Source of the DNA: Candidatus Gastranaerophilales bacterium
GTDB taxonomy: Bacteria; Cyanobacteriota; Vampirovibrionia; Gastranaerophilales; Gastranaerophilaceae
Length of the DNA stretch: 64,000 nucleotides
Reading direction: 5' to 3'
Assembly: GCA_944325835.1 (NCBI GenBank)
Contig: CALVBO010000005.1
Location: 88,579 to 152,578, forward strand
Part shown: positions 37,065-46,332 of the stretch, in pieces
Numbering within the stretch: position 1 is the stretch's first letter
Layout of the letters: the number at the start of each line of letters is the position of its first letter
Position numbers and translations under genes: made by a program
The notes under the pieces: generated by a model
Databases searched by the model: none
What the model saw: only the letters and a program-made list of their open reading frames with translations
What the model was told of the DNA's origin: nothing

Positions 37065-38732
37065 ATGCGCAGAAGAGATATAATAAGTTTAATATTAACG
37101 ATATTATTGCTTATAGTTACGAGCCGGCACTGGTTAATCCTCAAGCCGTTGCCTGTAAATATTGTGGCAAGAGGTAATGGAGATTACACTTTTGTAGTTC
37201 AGTTAAACAAGAAAGACAGTGCTGATTTTAAAAAAGTAAAACAGTGTGTAGTAAGAAAACATTTAAGCGGTGAATATAAAACTTGCAGTTGTGAGATAAG
37301 CCGAGTGCACGGTGCAAAGCGCTTAAAATTAATAGTGAATAAGACCCCGTCTTCATCTCCTATCGATATAAAAGAAATAAGTTTAAAGAATGGTCGGTGT
37401 AAGTTATCCGCATTTGACCTGAAATCTTTGCACGGGGGGGGGGGGGGCCTCTCAACGCCTAAAAATAACAGCATAGAGTTTGTGACTCAGGATAGTTTTC
37501 AAGTTCGCTCAAGCATAAAGTTTGACGCAATGGTCTTTACAATAATTTTAGTTCTGGGTTATCTGCTGTCATATAAGTTGACATCATATCTTGCGGATTT
37601 TAAGGTTGTAAAACATTATTCCCGCTTGGATATAATATTTTTGCTTATATGCGTTATAGTCTTATTCATACCGATGAGCCGGATTTCAACGGAGAAAATT
37701 TCTCCTGCCGAGAATCGTAATCTTGCTGTTTGGAAACCGTTTATTGATAAAAACGGCCGGATAAACTATAACTTTGGACGGAATTTTGACAGCTGGTTTA
37801 GCGATAGATTTAATTTCCGGGAAGAATTGTTCCAATTTTATGTAAAAACTTTTGTACTGCCTAATAAATATCCGTGTTTTAGCAATACTATATGGAACAA
37901 GAAAGAGAATACTTTTATTAACCTTGCGTGTTCTATAAGAGAGTTTGATTCTGAAAGGGTTAGTTTAAAGCTCAAAGAATTACATCGCTTCCTTGCTGAG
38001 CGGAATATTAAACTTGTTGTATTTATTGTTCCTGACAGGGAATTTGTGATGGATGCCCGATCTGTCTATCCGCTTATAAATCCCAAATTCACATCTTTAG
38101 AGAAAATGGTTGCGGAATTGTCAGATAATATCAATATTTATTACGATATTGATGCCTTCAGGACGGAACAGGAGAAAAACAGCCTTGTTTACCATAATGA
38201 CCACCATTACAATGAATTCGGCAGTTATGTTATATATAAATTCCTGTGTGAAAAATTGGACATAACACCGGCGAATCTTGATGATTTTAATATTACAACA
38301 TCTAATAATACCAGAAATGTTGACTTTTTAAGAAAAAACTATTTTAACGGTTCACTGATAAAAAAATTCCCGGTCTTAAATCAAAGAAAAGACCTTCTTG
38401 ATAGAGAGTATTCTTACTATGACTATAAATATCAGGACGATGTTAAGCTTACACCTATACCGGGTAGCCGTTTAAGTTATGAATTTTACAATCCGCACGG
38501 GCGGTCAGATGAAAAACTTTATATTATTCATTCTTCGTTTGGCGAACGGGTTTTACAGTTTGTACAGGCAAATTATAAGCATATTGTCAATAGGCGTTAT
38601 AATCCTGTTTCCGGCAGGGACTTTTCCTCTGTGCCGATAGTTGAGGATATGGAAAAGTATAAGCCTGATACTGTTGTGATAGTAGTAAATGCCTGCTTAT
38701 TTAAAGACATTCTTGGTTTAAAATTGAAATGA
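37065..38732 (+). CDS. AlgX/DHHW-like O-acetylation protein 3, poly-G in frame
   Basis: This 555-residue protein begins MRRRDIISLIL with a GAAGGA site upstream; an ORF extension to 36969 is not needed. Layout: membrane helix, beta-rich domain (GDYTFVVQLNKK), poly-G-encoded HGGGGGL at codon 124, membrane helices, DSWFSDRFNFREE, and NDHHYNE. At the place of the GDS block it has IIHSSFGER, so Ser is kept but Asp and Gly are lost. It is the intact relative that shows gene 1 should be one protein. It ends the run of acetylation genes. Confidence 0.85.
   Translation: MRRRDIISLILTILLLIVTSRHWLILKPLPVNIVARGNGDYTFVVQLNKKDSADFKKVKQCVVRKHLSGEYKTCSCEISRVHGAKRLKLIVNKTPSSSPIDIKEISLKNGRCKLSAFDLKSLHGGGGGLSTPKNNSIEFVTQDSFQVRSSIKFDAMVFTIILVLGYLLSYKLTSYLADFKVVKHYSRLDIIFLLICVIVLFIPMSRISTEKISPAENRNLAVWKPFIDKNGRINYNFGRNFDSWFSDRFNFREELFQFYVKTFVLPNKYPCFSNTIWNKKENTFINLACSIREFDSERVSLKLKELHRFLAERNIKLVVFIVPDREFVMDARSVYPLINPKFTSLEKMVAELSDNINIYYDIDAFRTEQEKNSLVYHNDHHYNEFGSYVIYKFLCEKLDITPANLDDFNITTSNNTRNVDFLRKNYFNGSLIKKFPVLNQRKDLLDREYSYYDYKYQDDVKLTPIPGSRLSYEFYNPHGRSDEKLYIIHSSFGERVLQFVQANYKHIVNRRYNPVSGRDFSSVPIVEDMEKYKPDTVVIVVNACLFKDILGLKLK
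37434..37447 (+). repeat. Poly-G tract, 14 G (DHHW gene 3)
   Basis: A run of 14 G, in frame (CAC, four GGG, GGC). Confidence 0.95.
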
Positions 38733-38769
38733 TTTTGCATTATTTTCATTTTAATGATAAAAGTAAGTT

Positions 38770-40803
38770 ATGAAAAAGCATGTTATTGCGTATTTGCACA
38801 CTCACTGGGATCGGGAGTGGTATAGAGAGTTTGAAGTCTTTAGGATGAGGCTTGTTCGCGTGTTTGACCGCGTTTTGGCTATGCTTGAGGCAGGAGTAAT
38901 TCCTTCTTTCTATTTTGACGGGCAGGTCGCGGCGCTTCTTGACTATCTTGAAATCAGACCTGAAAAAGAACCTCTTATCCGCCGGTTGGTGAAGGCAAAA
39001 AAACTTTTTATAGGACCTTTTTACTGTCTTGTTGATGAATTTTTAACTGACCGCATTTGTTTTGAAAAAAATCTTGAGATAGGCTTAAAAATCGCCCGTG
39101 ACTTCGGCTGTGAAGATTTTATAGGCTATCTTGCGGATACCTTTGGGCATAGCCGTAATGTTCCAAAGATTTTGCAAGAATTCGGGATTGATAAATGTAT
39201 GGTCTGGCGAGGGTGTCCGGAGTCGATTCCGGCGGAATTCAAATTTAAGGGCGTTGATACAGTGAATTTGGTCCGCGGGTACTTTATGGATATATTTTCC
39301 TCCCCGGTGACAACGGAAGAAAAGGCACAGTTTCTAAAGAGAAATTTGGATTTGATTGCGCAAAAATCAGGTGAAGTGCTTCTTTTGCCAATCGGCGCGG
39401 ACCACCTTGGAGTGGAAGAGGATATCGCAGAGCAAATTGAAGGTGTAAATGGGCTTTTGGAAGATTATGAAATTCAATTGGGGACTCCTTTTGACTATTT
39501 TAATGCGGTGAAAGAGCGTTTCTCTCAGTTTGAGTGGAATGACGAACTTCGTGATAACTCAACGACCTTTATTCTTTCGGGTAGTTACTCTGCGCGTACC
39601 GGATTAAAACAGTTGAACGTAGAGGCTTCTAATAAACTGCATTTTGCTGATAAGCTGCAAAAGCATTTTGGCGGCGGGTATGACGCACAGATTGAATACG
39701 CTTACAGGTTACTTTTGCAAAATCAGGCGCATGATGGGATTTGCGGCTGTTCAACCGATGAAACGCACGAGGAAAATGTTATTAGATATAAAAAAGTTCT
39801 CCAGATTGTGAACACTATTGTTGAGGAGTTGCGTTTAACCCATAGCGGATTAGTTAATCTTTCTGATTTTAAGGGCGTTATTGAATACGAAAGTCCGCAG
39901 ATTGAAAGTCAGGTAGTAGCTGAGCGCAAAGGTTTTGAAACGAAGCTCCTTCACGATACTCAGCGTATCCCTGTGACGGAGGATTATTGCACGCTTTATA
40001 CGAATTTGCGCGAAGTTGAGCCAAGTGACGATGTTTTGCATATTCTTGACACGGAAATCGGCAACACACACCTTACAATGAAGATTGAACAAGGCGAGTT
40101 TAACCTCTATGCTGACGGCCGAAAATGGGAGAATTTCATTGAATTTACACGTGTTCGGGATCTGGGCGATACATATAACCATGGACTTGTCGCAGGCGAC
40201 CGACCTGAAAGAGCCTTCATAATCTCTTACGATATTCTTTTTGAGGGAGATTTGCGCGTCGGTTTAAACGTCAAAACAACTTTCTTTGATGTTCTTATTA
40301 CTCTGGACAAAAATTCCTGTCTTTTGAATTTTAAAATTGTTTGGGATAACAAATTTAAAAATACTCTCTGGCAAGCGAAATTTAACCTTCCAGCTCCTGT
40401 AACGGAAACGTTTTCCGAGGATATGAATGAAATAATCCGCCGCGAATTTAATCCAAATTGGAAGGTTCGTGAAAACCTGCCGCGAGAGCGCGGACATGAA
40501 GTTAAAACAAATTTTGCGCCGATGCAGCGCTTTGTCTGGGCACAGGGTTTGGGTGTTATTACAAAAGGTTTGACCGAATACGAGGTTGAAGAAAATTCCC
40601 TGAAAATTACGCTTTTAAGAAGCGTCGGTGTAATTTCCAATCCGGCAAATCCTTGCCGTACGACCCCTGCCGGCCCTCCGATAGAGGTTCCGGGGGCGCA
40701 GCAGGCAGGTATTAACAGAGCAGAATTTTCTGTCGGCGTTTTCCCTCTTGAGGATGCTAAAAAGTATATTGATGAGGTTTTCCCTCAAATTGTACTCTTT
40801 TAA
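38770..40803 (+). CDS. Glycoside hydrolase family 38 alpha-mannosidase
   Basis: The 677-residue enzyme has the GH38 zinc motif HTHWDREW (residues 10-17), the nucleophile region GYLADTFGHSRNVPKIL (Asp near 118) and the later zinc His in QAHDGICGCSTDETH. It is related to MngB-type bacterial mannosidases, which act on mannosyl-glycerate or mannose oligosaccharides. There is no signal peptide, so it works in the cytoplasm. The specific substrate is unknown. It follows the acetylation genes by about 40 bases. Confidence 0.9.
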   Translation: MKKHVIAYLHTHWDREWYREFEVFRMRLVRVFDRVLAMLEAGVIPSFYFDGQVAALLDYLEIRPEKEPLIRRLVKAKKLFIGPFYCLVDEFLTDRICFEKNLEIGLKIARDFGCEDFIGYLADTFGHSRNVPKILQEFGIDKCMVWRGCPESIPAEFKFKGVDTVNLVRGYFMDIFSSPVTTEEKAQFLKRNLDLIAQKSGEVLLLPIGADHLGVEEDIAEQIEGVNGLLEDYEIQLGTPFDYFNAVKERFSQFEWNDELRDNSTTFILSGSYSARTGLKQLNVEASNKLHFADKLQKHFGGGYDAQIEYAYRLLLQNQAHDGICGCSTDETHEENVIRYKKVLQIVNTIVEELRLTHSGLVNLSDFKGVIEYESPQIESQVVAERKGFETKLLHDTQRIPVTEDYCTLYTNLREVEPSDDVLHILDTEIGNTHLTMKIEQGEFNLYADGRKWENFIEFTRVRDLGDTYNHGLVAGDRPERAFIISYDILFEGDLRVGLNVKTTFFDVLITLDKNSCLLNFKIVWDNKFKNTLWQAKFNLPAPVTETFSEDMNEIIRREFNPNWKVRENLPRERGHEVKTNFAPMQRFVWAQGLGVITKGLTEYEVEENSLKITLLRSVGVISNPANPCRTTPAGPPIEVPGAQQAGINRAEFSVGVFPLEDAKKYIDEVFPQIVLF

Positions 40804-40860
40804 GATGATTGCAGAAACTCTATAGTAAGCTATAATTCACTCAGAAGATAGAGAGGCATT

Positions 40861-41058
40861 ATGGCTGTAAGAATTTTGATTTTTTTATTGGCGTTCGTGG
40901 TGATTACAAATCTGGTGATATCACTGGTCGGACTGATTTTTGGCGTTAACATGTACAGAAGATTTGGCAAAGAAATTTTAATAGGTTATGCCGGTTTCGC
41001 ACTAATTGTGATTATAACGTTTATTGTTATGTCGATTCTCGGACTTGGAGGGCAATAA
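40861..41058 (+). CDS. Small two-helix membrane protein
   Basis: The 65-residue protein consists almost wholly of two hydrophobic helices (ILIFLLAFVVITNLVISLVG and IGYAGFALIVIITFIVMSIL). A TATAAT box lies about 30 bases upstream. Its stop overlaps the start of the SPFH gene (TAATG), so the products may work together. The family is not recognised. Confidence 0.65.
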   Translation: MAVRILIFLLAFVVITNLVISLVGLIFGVNMYRRFGKEILIGYAGFALIVIITFIVMSILGLGGQ

Positions 41059-42215
41059 TGAAATATAAAAGTTACACTCTTGCAGAAGTTCTGGTTACTC
41101 TTGGAATTATAGGAGTCATTGCGGCAATGACATTACCGTCGCTTATAAAAAGTGGCATATTGAGCAATTTGTTTGATTTTATTTTTATCATTGTCGTTCT
41201 GGTGCTGATTTTCAGTCCGCCGTTTATTGTAAACGCAAAACAAAATGCGCGGCGCAAAGCAAATTTCTCTAAAATGGACAGGCATGCAACGAAAAAGAAA
41301 ACAGAAGATGATGACGTGATTGATGTCGAAGCCTGGGTTGATGATAAAAAGGTTTCGGGTGTAAATCCTTTCAATGATTTTATAGATAAATTTCAAAGTT
41401 ATATTACAAATACAGGAAAAGAGGTAAAAAACATGGACAAAAATGGTGTAGCAGGTGTGGTTACAGTTTTGATACTGTTTGTGATAGCAGTATTGCTCTG
41501 TAACCCTATTGTTGTTGTCGGGGTAGGACAACGCGGTGTTAAAGTTACTCTGGGAAAAGTTTCGCCGGAAAGCCTTGGTGAAGGTATGCACTTTATCATG
41601 CCGTACATCCAGAGAATAGCGAAAATGGATGTTAAAACCCAAAAATACACTACTCAAACCCACGTTTACACAAAAGATATTCAACAGGCAAAAATTTCTT
41701 ATGTTGTAAACTATAATCTTGTTGCGGACAGCGCTTATAGAATGTATCAGGAAGTAGGTATGGATTACGTCTCAAAAGTAATCAATCCTGTTCTTGAAGG
41801 TACGATCAAAGACGTTATCGGTAAATGGAACGCGCAGGATCTTGTTGCAAACCGTGAAGAAGCAACAAATGATATCCTCGCAAAATTAAAAGAGCAGCTT
41901 ACAGAAAGATATGTTAACGTAACGGATTTCCAAATAATTGATATTGGATATTCCGAAGTCTTTGAACGCGCGATTGAAAGCAAAGTAACGGCAGAACAAG
42001 ACGCTCTGAAAGCTAAAAATAAAACCGTTCAAATTCAGGAAGAAGCAAAACAAAAGGTTATTTCAGCGGAAGCAGAAGCGAAGTCAATGAGTATCAGAGC
42101 GAACGCCCTGACACAAAACAAAGCTCTTGTTGAATACGAAGCGGTACAAAAATGGAACGGAATTTTGCCGCAATATATGATGGGCAATTCAATCCCGTTT
42201 ATTAATATGAAATAG
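41058..42215 (+). CDS. SPFH/prohibitin-family protein fused to a prepilin-like N-terminus
   Basis: Residues 1-30 (YTLAEVLVTLGIIGVIAAMTL) look like a prepilin signal with the conserved Glu. A second membrane helix and a charged region follow. From Met126 the sequence is a normal prohibitin-like protein: membrane helix VVTVLILFVIAVLLC, then GQRGVKVTLGKVSPESLGEGMHFIMP, and a coiled coil near the end. A GAGGT site lies just before the ATG of Met126 (41433), so a separate short product is likely. SPFH proteins form membrane-bound rings that guard proteases such as FtsH. Either the gene is a recent fusion or it makes two forms. Confidence 0.85.
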   Translation: MKYKSYTLAEVLVTLGIIGVIAAMTLPSLIKSGILSNLFDFIFIIVVLVLIFSPPFIVNAKQNARRKANFSKMDRHATKKKTEDDDVIDVEAWVDDKKVSGVNPFNDFIDKFQSYITNTGKEVKNMDKNGVAGVVTVLILFVIAVLLCNPIVVVGVGQRGVKVTLGKVSPESLGEGMHFIMPYIQRIAKMDVKTQKYTTQTHVYTKDIQQAKISYVVNYNLVADSAYRMYQEVGMDYVSKVINPVLEGTIKDVIGKWNAQDLVANREEATNDILAKLKEQLTERYVNVTDFQIIDIGYSEVFERAIESKVTAEQDALKAKNKTVQIQEEAKQKVISAEAEAKSMSIRANALTQNKALVEYEAVQKWNGILPQYMMGNSIPFINMK

Positions 42216-42230
42216 AACATTAAAAAACCA

Positions 42231-42258
42231 AAAGCCATTCCGTCAGGAATGGCTTTTT
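42231..42258 (+). terminator. Terminator of the SPFH operon
   Basis: The stem aaagccattcc / ggaatggcttt is followed by a run of T residues. The rest of the gap up to 42425 is GC-richer and contains no gene that I can support. Confidence 0.85.
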
Positions 42259-42425
42259 TTATTTGAAAATTACTTATTGTCTATTGTATAGATTTCCCGT
42301 TTTTTGTGAGCTTTTACGCCCTCGCGTTAAACGGCACCGCTCACACTTGCCGCCAAAACCGCGGTTTTGCCGGTCGCGTGTTCGCCTGTTCGCAAGGCTT
42401 TGCCTTGCTCCTGCCTCTGCTCGGG

Positions 42426-43553
42426 CTATGCCACATCAGCAGGAGTTGCGTTTTTAGGGCCTACCATATAAGCTAGAGCTACGCCTGCAAGACCTAAAGC
42501 AGCTGCTGCGATAACTATCGGCCAAGTTTTAGCTTTTGGTAAGAATTTCTTGAATTTGCCTGTATCAAGGTCTTTCAATGAACCGTTTTCGCCTACTAAT
42601 TTATCAACTTCTGCATTTTTAGCATCTTCAACTTTCTTAGCTAAGATAGCTTTCTTTTCTTCAACTAATGCTTTTAATTTTTCTAAAGCATTACCGTCTT
42701 TTTTTGCAGTTACGTCTTTTAAAGCTTCATCAGCTGATGAAACTAATTTTTCATTATACTCTGTGCGTTTTGCATTTCTTTCTTTGAAAGGTTTTAATGC
42801 TTCTTCTGTCATAACTTTTTTACGTTCTACATTTAAGGCATCTTTTGCTTTCTTAACATCAGCGTTTGCAGATACTTCTTTTGCAATTTTTACATTAGCC
42901 TTGTCAATTTTTTCCTGTGCAGCCTTTTTAGCTTCATCTGTTGTTGCTTTTGCAAGTTCGTCCTGAGCATCTTTTAATTCTTTGCCTAAACCGGAATCTG
43001 TTTTTTCTGTGATTGCCTTTCTTGCATTTTCTCTGGCTTGTTTTAAATCATCACGTTTAGCTTTAACGTCTGCATTTTCACCTGCAACGTGTGTTACCGT
43101 AAATTTACCGTCTGCATCTTTCTTGAGTTCAAGACCACCCATTTGCTTTCTTAACTCTTCAGTTTTGTTGAGAGCTTCCTCAAGAGCTTTCTTTTCAGCA
43201 TCAGCACCTGCAGTGATTGTTTTATCTGCTACAGCTTTTTCAATAGCGGCATTCATTTCTTTTCTTGCTGCAGCTTGTTCTTTTTCAAGAGTATCGCCGG
43301 CAGAAGAAACGATTTTTCTACCATCTTCTAACTTTTTAAATTCTGTTTTTGCTTCCTCATTGCTGCTGGCGTCAATTTTCTTTTTAAGTTCTTCAAACTT
43401 GTCTGGTTCTAAGGTTAACAATTCTTTTGTATCTTTGAAACCTTTTTTCGGTGCAGCACCAACCCCTAAGAAATAGTTACCAATACCACCAATTGCGGCG
43501 CCTGTTAAGCCTGCGGTAACCGGGCTAATTGCCATTTGATTTTGTTCTGACAT
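42426..43553 (-). CDS. Long Ala/Lys/Glu-rich coiled-coil protein with C-terminal anchor
   Basis: The 375-residue protein begins MSEQNQMAISPVTAGLTGAAIGG with a Gly/Ala hydrophobic patch. It then has about 300 residues of highly charged helical sequence (for example KELKDAQDELAKATTDEAKKAAQ), and ends with a membrane helix (WPIVIAAAALGLAGVALAYM). It could be a structural or anchoring protein; I do not recognise a family. The start has a good AAAGGAGAATT site. Confidence 0.75.
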   Translation of the reverse strand: MSEQNQMAISPVTAGLTGAAIGGIGNYFLGVGAAPKKGFKDTKELLTLEPDKFEELKKKIDASSNEEAKTEFKKLEDGRKIVSSAGDTLEKEQAAARKEMNAAIEKAVADKTITAGADAEKKALEEALNKTEELRKQMGGLELKKDADGKFTVTHVAGENADVKAKRDDLKQARENARKAITEKTDSGLGKELKDAQDELAKATTDEAKKAAQEKIDKANVKIAKEVSANADVKKAKDALNVERKKVMTEEALKPFKERNAKRTEYNEKLVSSADEALKDVTAKKDGNALEKLKALVEEKKAILAKKVEDAKNAEVDKLVGENGSLKDLDTGKFKKFLPKAKTWPIVIAAAALGLAGVALAYMVGPKNATPADVA

Positions 43554-43835
43554 AAGTAATTCTCCTTTATCTATACACTATTTGTTAGTTTCTACCTAAT
43601 AAAAGATAATAACCTTTTACTTTATTCTACTACAACTATATTAAAATTCCTGAATTTTAAAAATTGCGCTTTTTTTTAATTAAATTTTACAATTCTTAAT
43701 ATCCGGAACTCCCGCATATCCCATGCGCTTGAGTATCAGGCATTATCAGGGTTTCTATTATTGTAACACTTCAAACTTGTTTATAAAGCTTTTTTCAGGT
43801 AATATTAAAATATGTAAATAAGAGAGTCCTCTTTT

Positions 43836-43943
43836 GTCATGCTGAACTTGTTTCAGCATCTGTCAAACATCGCGGAACAGGCGGGTCAGAGTATATATTC
43901 TGATTTCAATACCGGTCAGATCCCGAAACAAATTCGGGATGAC
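43836..43943. repeat. REP-like palindromic element, intergenic copy
   Basis: It starts gtcatgctgaacttgtttcag and ends agatcccgaaacaaattcgggatgac, sharing ends with the copies inside prepilins B and C but with a different centre. It occupies much of the 419-base gap between the coiled-coil gene and the glycosyltransferase. The remainder (43554-43835) is AT-rich with nothing recognised. Confidence 0.75.
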
Positions 43944-43972
43944 ATGGCGGGCAACAGGAGATAGTAGACTAT

Positions 43973-44926
43973 ATGCCGGACGAAATTTTGCTAACTGTTA
44001 TTATCACTACTCACAATCTTTTAGAAAAAAATCAGGTTGATGATTTTAACCTTTTGTTACAGCTTTTGGATATTCAAACGCTAAATGAAATGGAAACCAT
44101 TGTTATTGATAACCAATCAAATGACGGAACAATTGAGCTTTTGAAAGAGTATAAAAACAAGGGGTATTTTACTTTTTATTCTGAAAAAGACACGTCAAAG
44201 TTTGAGGGGTTCAATAAGGGCGTGCTGCGCGCAAAGGGTAAGTATGTAATGTTTTTGAGTTGTGATGATTTCGTGCATGACATTACCGCGCTTAAAACGG
44301 GTGTTGAACTTATGGAAGAAGAAGAGGCTGATTTCCTTATGGCTACTGCTTATTGCAGGCATCCGGACGGGTTCGTGTTTGAATTCCCGCCTTCTCCTTA
44401 TAATATTTTTGAAGTTTCGCCTTGTGTTCGTCAGGCAATGATGTTCAAAAAATCCGCTATTGCAAAGGTTGATTATTTTGATGAAAAATTTAAAATCATG
44501 GCTGACTATGATTTGATAATCAGGATGACTATGGCGCGGTGCAAGCCGGTTATTTTCGAGAAAAATATTGTTACCTGCAAATTCGGTGAGAAATCTTATA
44601 CGCTTACTGATAAAACCAACGAGGAAATCTCGCGTATTTTCTTTAAGAATTACAGAAATCTTTATAAAATGACGGATGATGTTCTTGAGGATATGATTAA
44701 ATACTCTCGTTTCCCGAAGCCGTTGTTGGAAAAACTTGCGGAATTTTATCCGCCGCAGGATAAGCAGTATTTTATGGACTATGCTGCAAGAATTGAACTT
44801 ATCAGAACGGAAGCTCTTAAAACGCTTGAAGCTGAGCGTGAAGCTATGCGGGCTGAGGAGCCGCCGGAAGAAAAACCGGCAGATGATACTTTCGGGTTCG
44901 GCGATAACAGCGGGTTCCATTTTTAA
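43973..44926 (+). CDS. Family 2 glycosyltransferase
   Basis: The 317-residue protein has a GT-A fold: LTVIITTHNLLEKN at the start, ETIVIDNQSNDGTIELL, GFNKGVLRAKGKYVMFLSCDDFVHD with an acidic SCDD metal-binding motif, and FKIMADYDLIIRM. The tail is rich in Glu and Pro. It probably adds a sugar to a surface glycan; donor and acceptor are unknown. Confidence 0.88.
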   Translation: MPDEILLTVIITTHNLLEKNQVDDFNLLLQLLDIQTLNEMETIVIDNQSNDGTIELLKEYKNKGYFTFYSEKDTSKFEGFNKGVLRAKGKYVMFLSCDDFVHDITALKTGVELMEEEEADFLMATAYCRHPDGFVFEFPPSPYNIFEVSPCVRQAMMFKKSAIAKVDYFDEKFKIMADYDLIIRMTMARCKPVIFEKNIVTCKFGEKSYTLTDKTNEEISRIFFKNYRNLYKMTDDVLEDMIKYSRFPKPLLEKLAEFYPPQDKQYFMDYAARIELIRTEALKTLEAEREAMRAEEPPEEKPADDTFGFGDNSGFHF

Positions 44927-44930
44927 AATA

Positions 44931-44960
44931 GTTAATAAGTTAATAAGTTAATAAGTTAAT
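44931..44960 (+). repeat. Short tandem repeat of taataagt
   Basis: Three to four 8-bp units lie just after the glycosyltransferase stop. A related inverted sequence (attaactcattaac) lies at 45188-45200, so the two flank the long intergenic repeat between them. Similar inverted ttaataag motifs occur at 63735-63842. Confidence 0.7.
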
Positions 44961-44992
44961 CGCAGCCTGCGGCTGCTGTTAATTAGGATTAT

Positions 44993-45185
44993 TGTCCGAG
45001 AAAGGCTCGCGATAAGGAACGTGAGCGAGCCTTTTGAGTGGCGTATTAGACAGCGAAGCCGCCACGGCTCGCTGTTCAGCGCGAGCGAACTGAGGCATTC
45101 CAAGGCAAAACCGCGCTTTTGCCTGAATGCCGTTAAACGTGAGTCGAGCAAGACGCGAGGCGGTGCGGCGGAGAACTGCTTTATT
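44993..45185. repeat. Long intergenic repeat, near-complete copy
   Basis: It starts tgtccgagaaaggctcgcg, contains gcgagcgaactgaggcattcc and aaaaccgcgcttttgcctgaatgccg (a hairpin), and ends gagaactgctttatt. With the tandem repeat before it, it fills the 350-base gap before the oxidoreductase gene. Confidence 0.8.
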
Positions 45186-45276
45186 CTATTAACTCATTAA
45201 CTTTTTGCAAACCCTTGCCCAAATCCCTTTTTGTAATATAATACTGTCAGGGAATATTTGTAATAAGGAAGAAGAT

Positions 45277-46278
45277 ATGCGTAATCAAAGAATAGCTGTT
45301 ATCGGCTGCGGGTGCTGGGGTAGAAATATCGTTAGGAATTTTTACAATCTTAATGCGCTGGAAGTCGTTTGTGATCTTGATGAAGAAAATTTGAAAAAGG
45401 TTCAGGAACAGTACCCGGGGGTGAAAGTTACTAAAGATTTTAATGATATCCTGAAAAGTGATATCGTGACCGGTGTTGTTGTTGTTACTCCGAGCCACAC
45501 TCACTATAAAATAGTTAAAGCCTTACTGGAAGCCGGCAAGCATGTTTACGTTGAAAAACCGATTTCAACAGTTGCGCAGGAAGCTAAAGATTTAATGGAG
45601 CTTGCGGAAGCTAAAAATCTGGTTCTTATGGTCGGGCACCTGCTTCTTTACCACCCTGCGGTTAACAGGTTGAAAATGCTTGTGGAAGAAGGTGTTCTCG
45701 GAGATATTGTTTACGCACAAAGCGACAGACTCAATGTGAATTATTTTAAAAATGACAGAAGTGTTATGTGGGATCTGGCGCCTCACGATGTTTCCATGAT
45801 AAGTTATGTGACGGGGAAAGACCCTGTACGCGTAATTTCGGCGCTGGGCTGCTCTTCCGAAAGAAATAATATTATGGATATTACCCATGTCGGAATTGAG
45901 TTTGAAGGCGGAATGATTGGACAGATTTCGGATAGCTGGATTACGCCGAAAAAACACGTTGTTCTACTCCTGCGCGGAACTAAGGCGACAGCAATTCTTG
46001 ATGATACGCTTGCTGAAAACAAGTTGACAATTTATGATAACTTTGTGGCAAACAGTTCGCAGGTTATTCATTCCGACTACCTTGAGATTGAACCGTTGAA
46101 ACTCGAATGCCAGCACTTTATCAGATGCTGTGAAGAAGGTAAAAAAGCCCGTTCTGACGGCCACAATGGGTATTTAGTAGTTTCAATTTTGGAGCAGGCT
46201 GAAAAAATGATGCTCGGGGATAAGACAGAACAGCTTGATAAAGTCGATTTCGCGCTTTCCCGTACAAAGAAAGGCTAA
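45277..46278 (+). CDS. Gfo/Idh/MocA-family NAD(P)-dependent oxidoreductase
   Basis: The 333-residue protein has the Rossmann motif AVIGCGCWGRNIVRNF at its start, the EKPIS signature (VYVEKPISTVAQEA) and the active-site region SVMWDLAPHDVSMISY. Members of this branch often oxidise nucleotide-activated sugars for surface polysaccharides. I chose the ATG at 45277, with AAGGAAG upstream, over an ORF start at 45205. Confidence 0.9.
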   Translation: MRNQRIAVIGCGCWGRNIVRNFYNLNALEVVCDLDEENLKKVQEQYPGVKVTKDFNDILKSDIVTGVVVVTPSHTHYKIVKALLEAGKHVYVEKPISTVAQEAKDLMELAEAKNLVLMVGHLLLYHPAVNRLKMLVEEGVLGDIVYAQSDRLNVNYFKNDRSVMWDLAPHDVSMISYVTGKDPVRVISALGCSSERNNIMDITHVGIEFEGGMIGQISDSWITPKKHVVLLLRGTKATAILDDTLAENKLTIYDNFVANSSQVIHSDYLEIEPLKLECQHFIRCCEEGKKARSDGHNGYLVVSILEQAEKMMLGDKTEQLDKVDFALSRTKKG

Positions 46279-46332
46279 ATGGAATTGCAATAATGGCGGT
46301 TTGCATCGCCGGAATAAAAGGAAAGAGACAAA

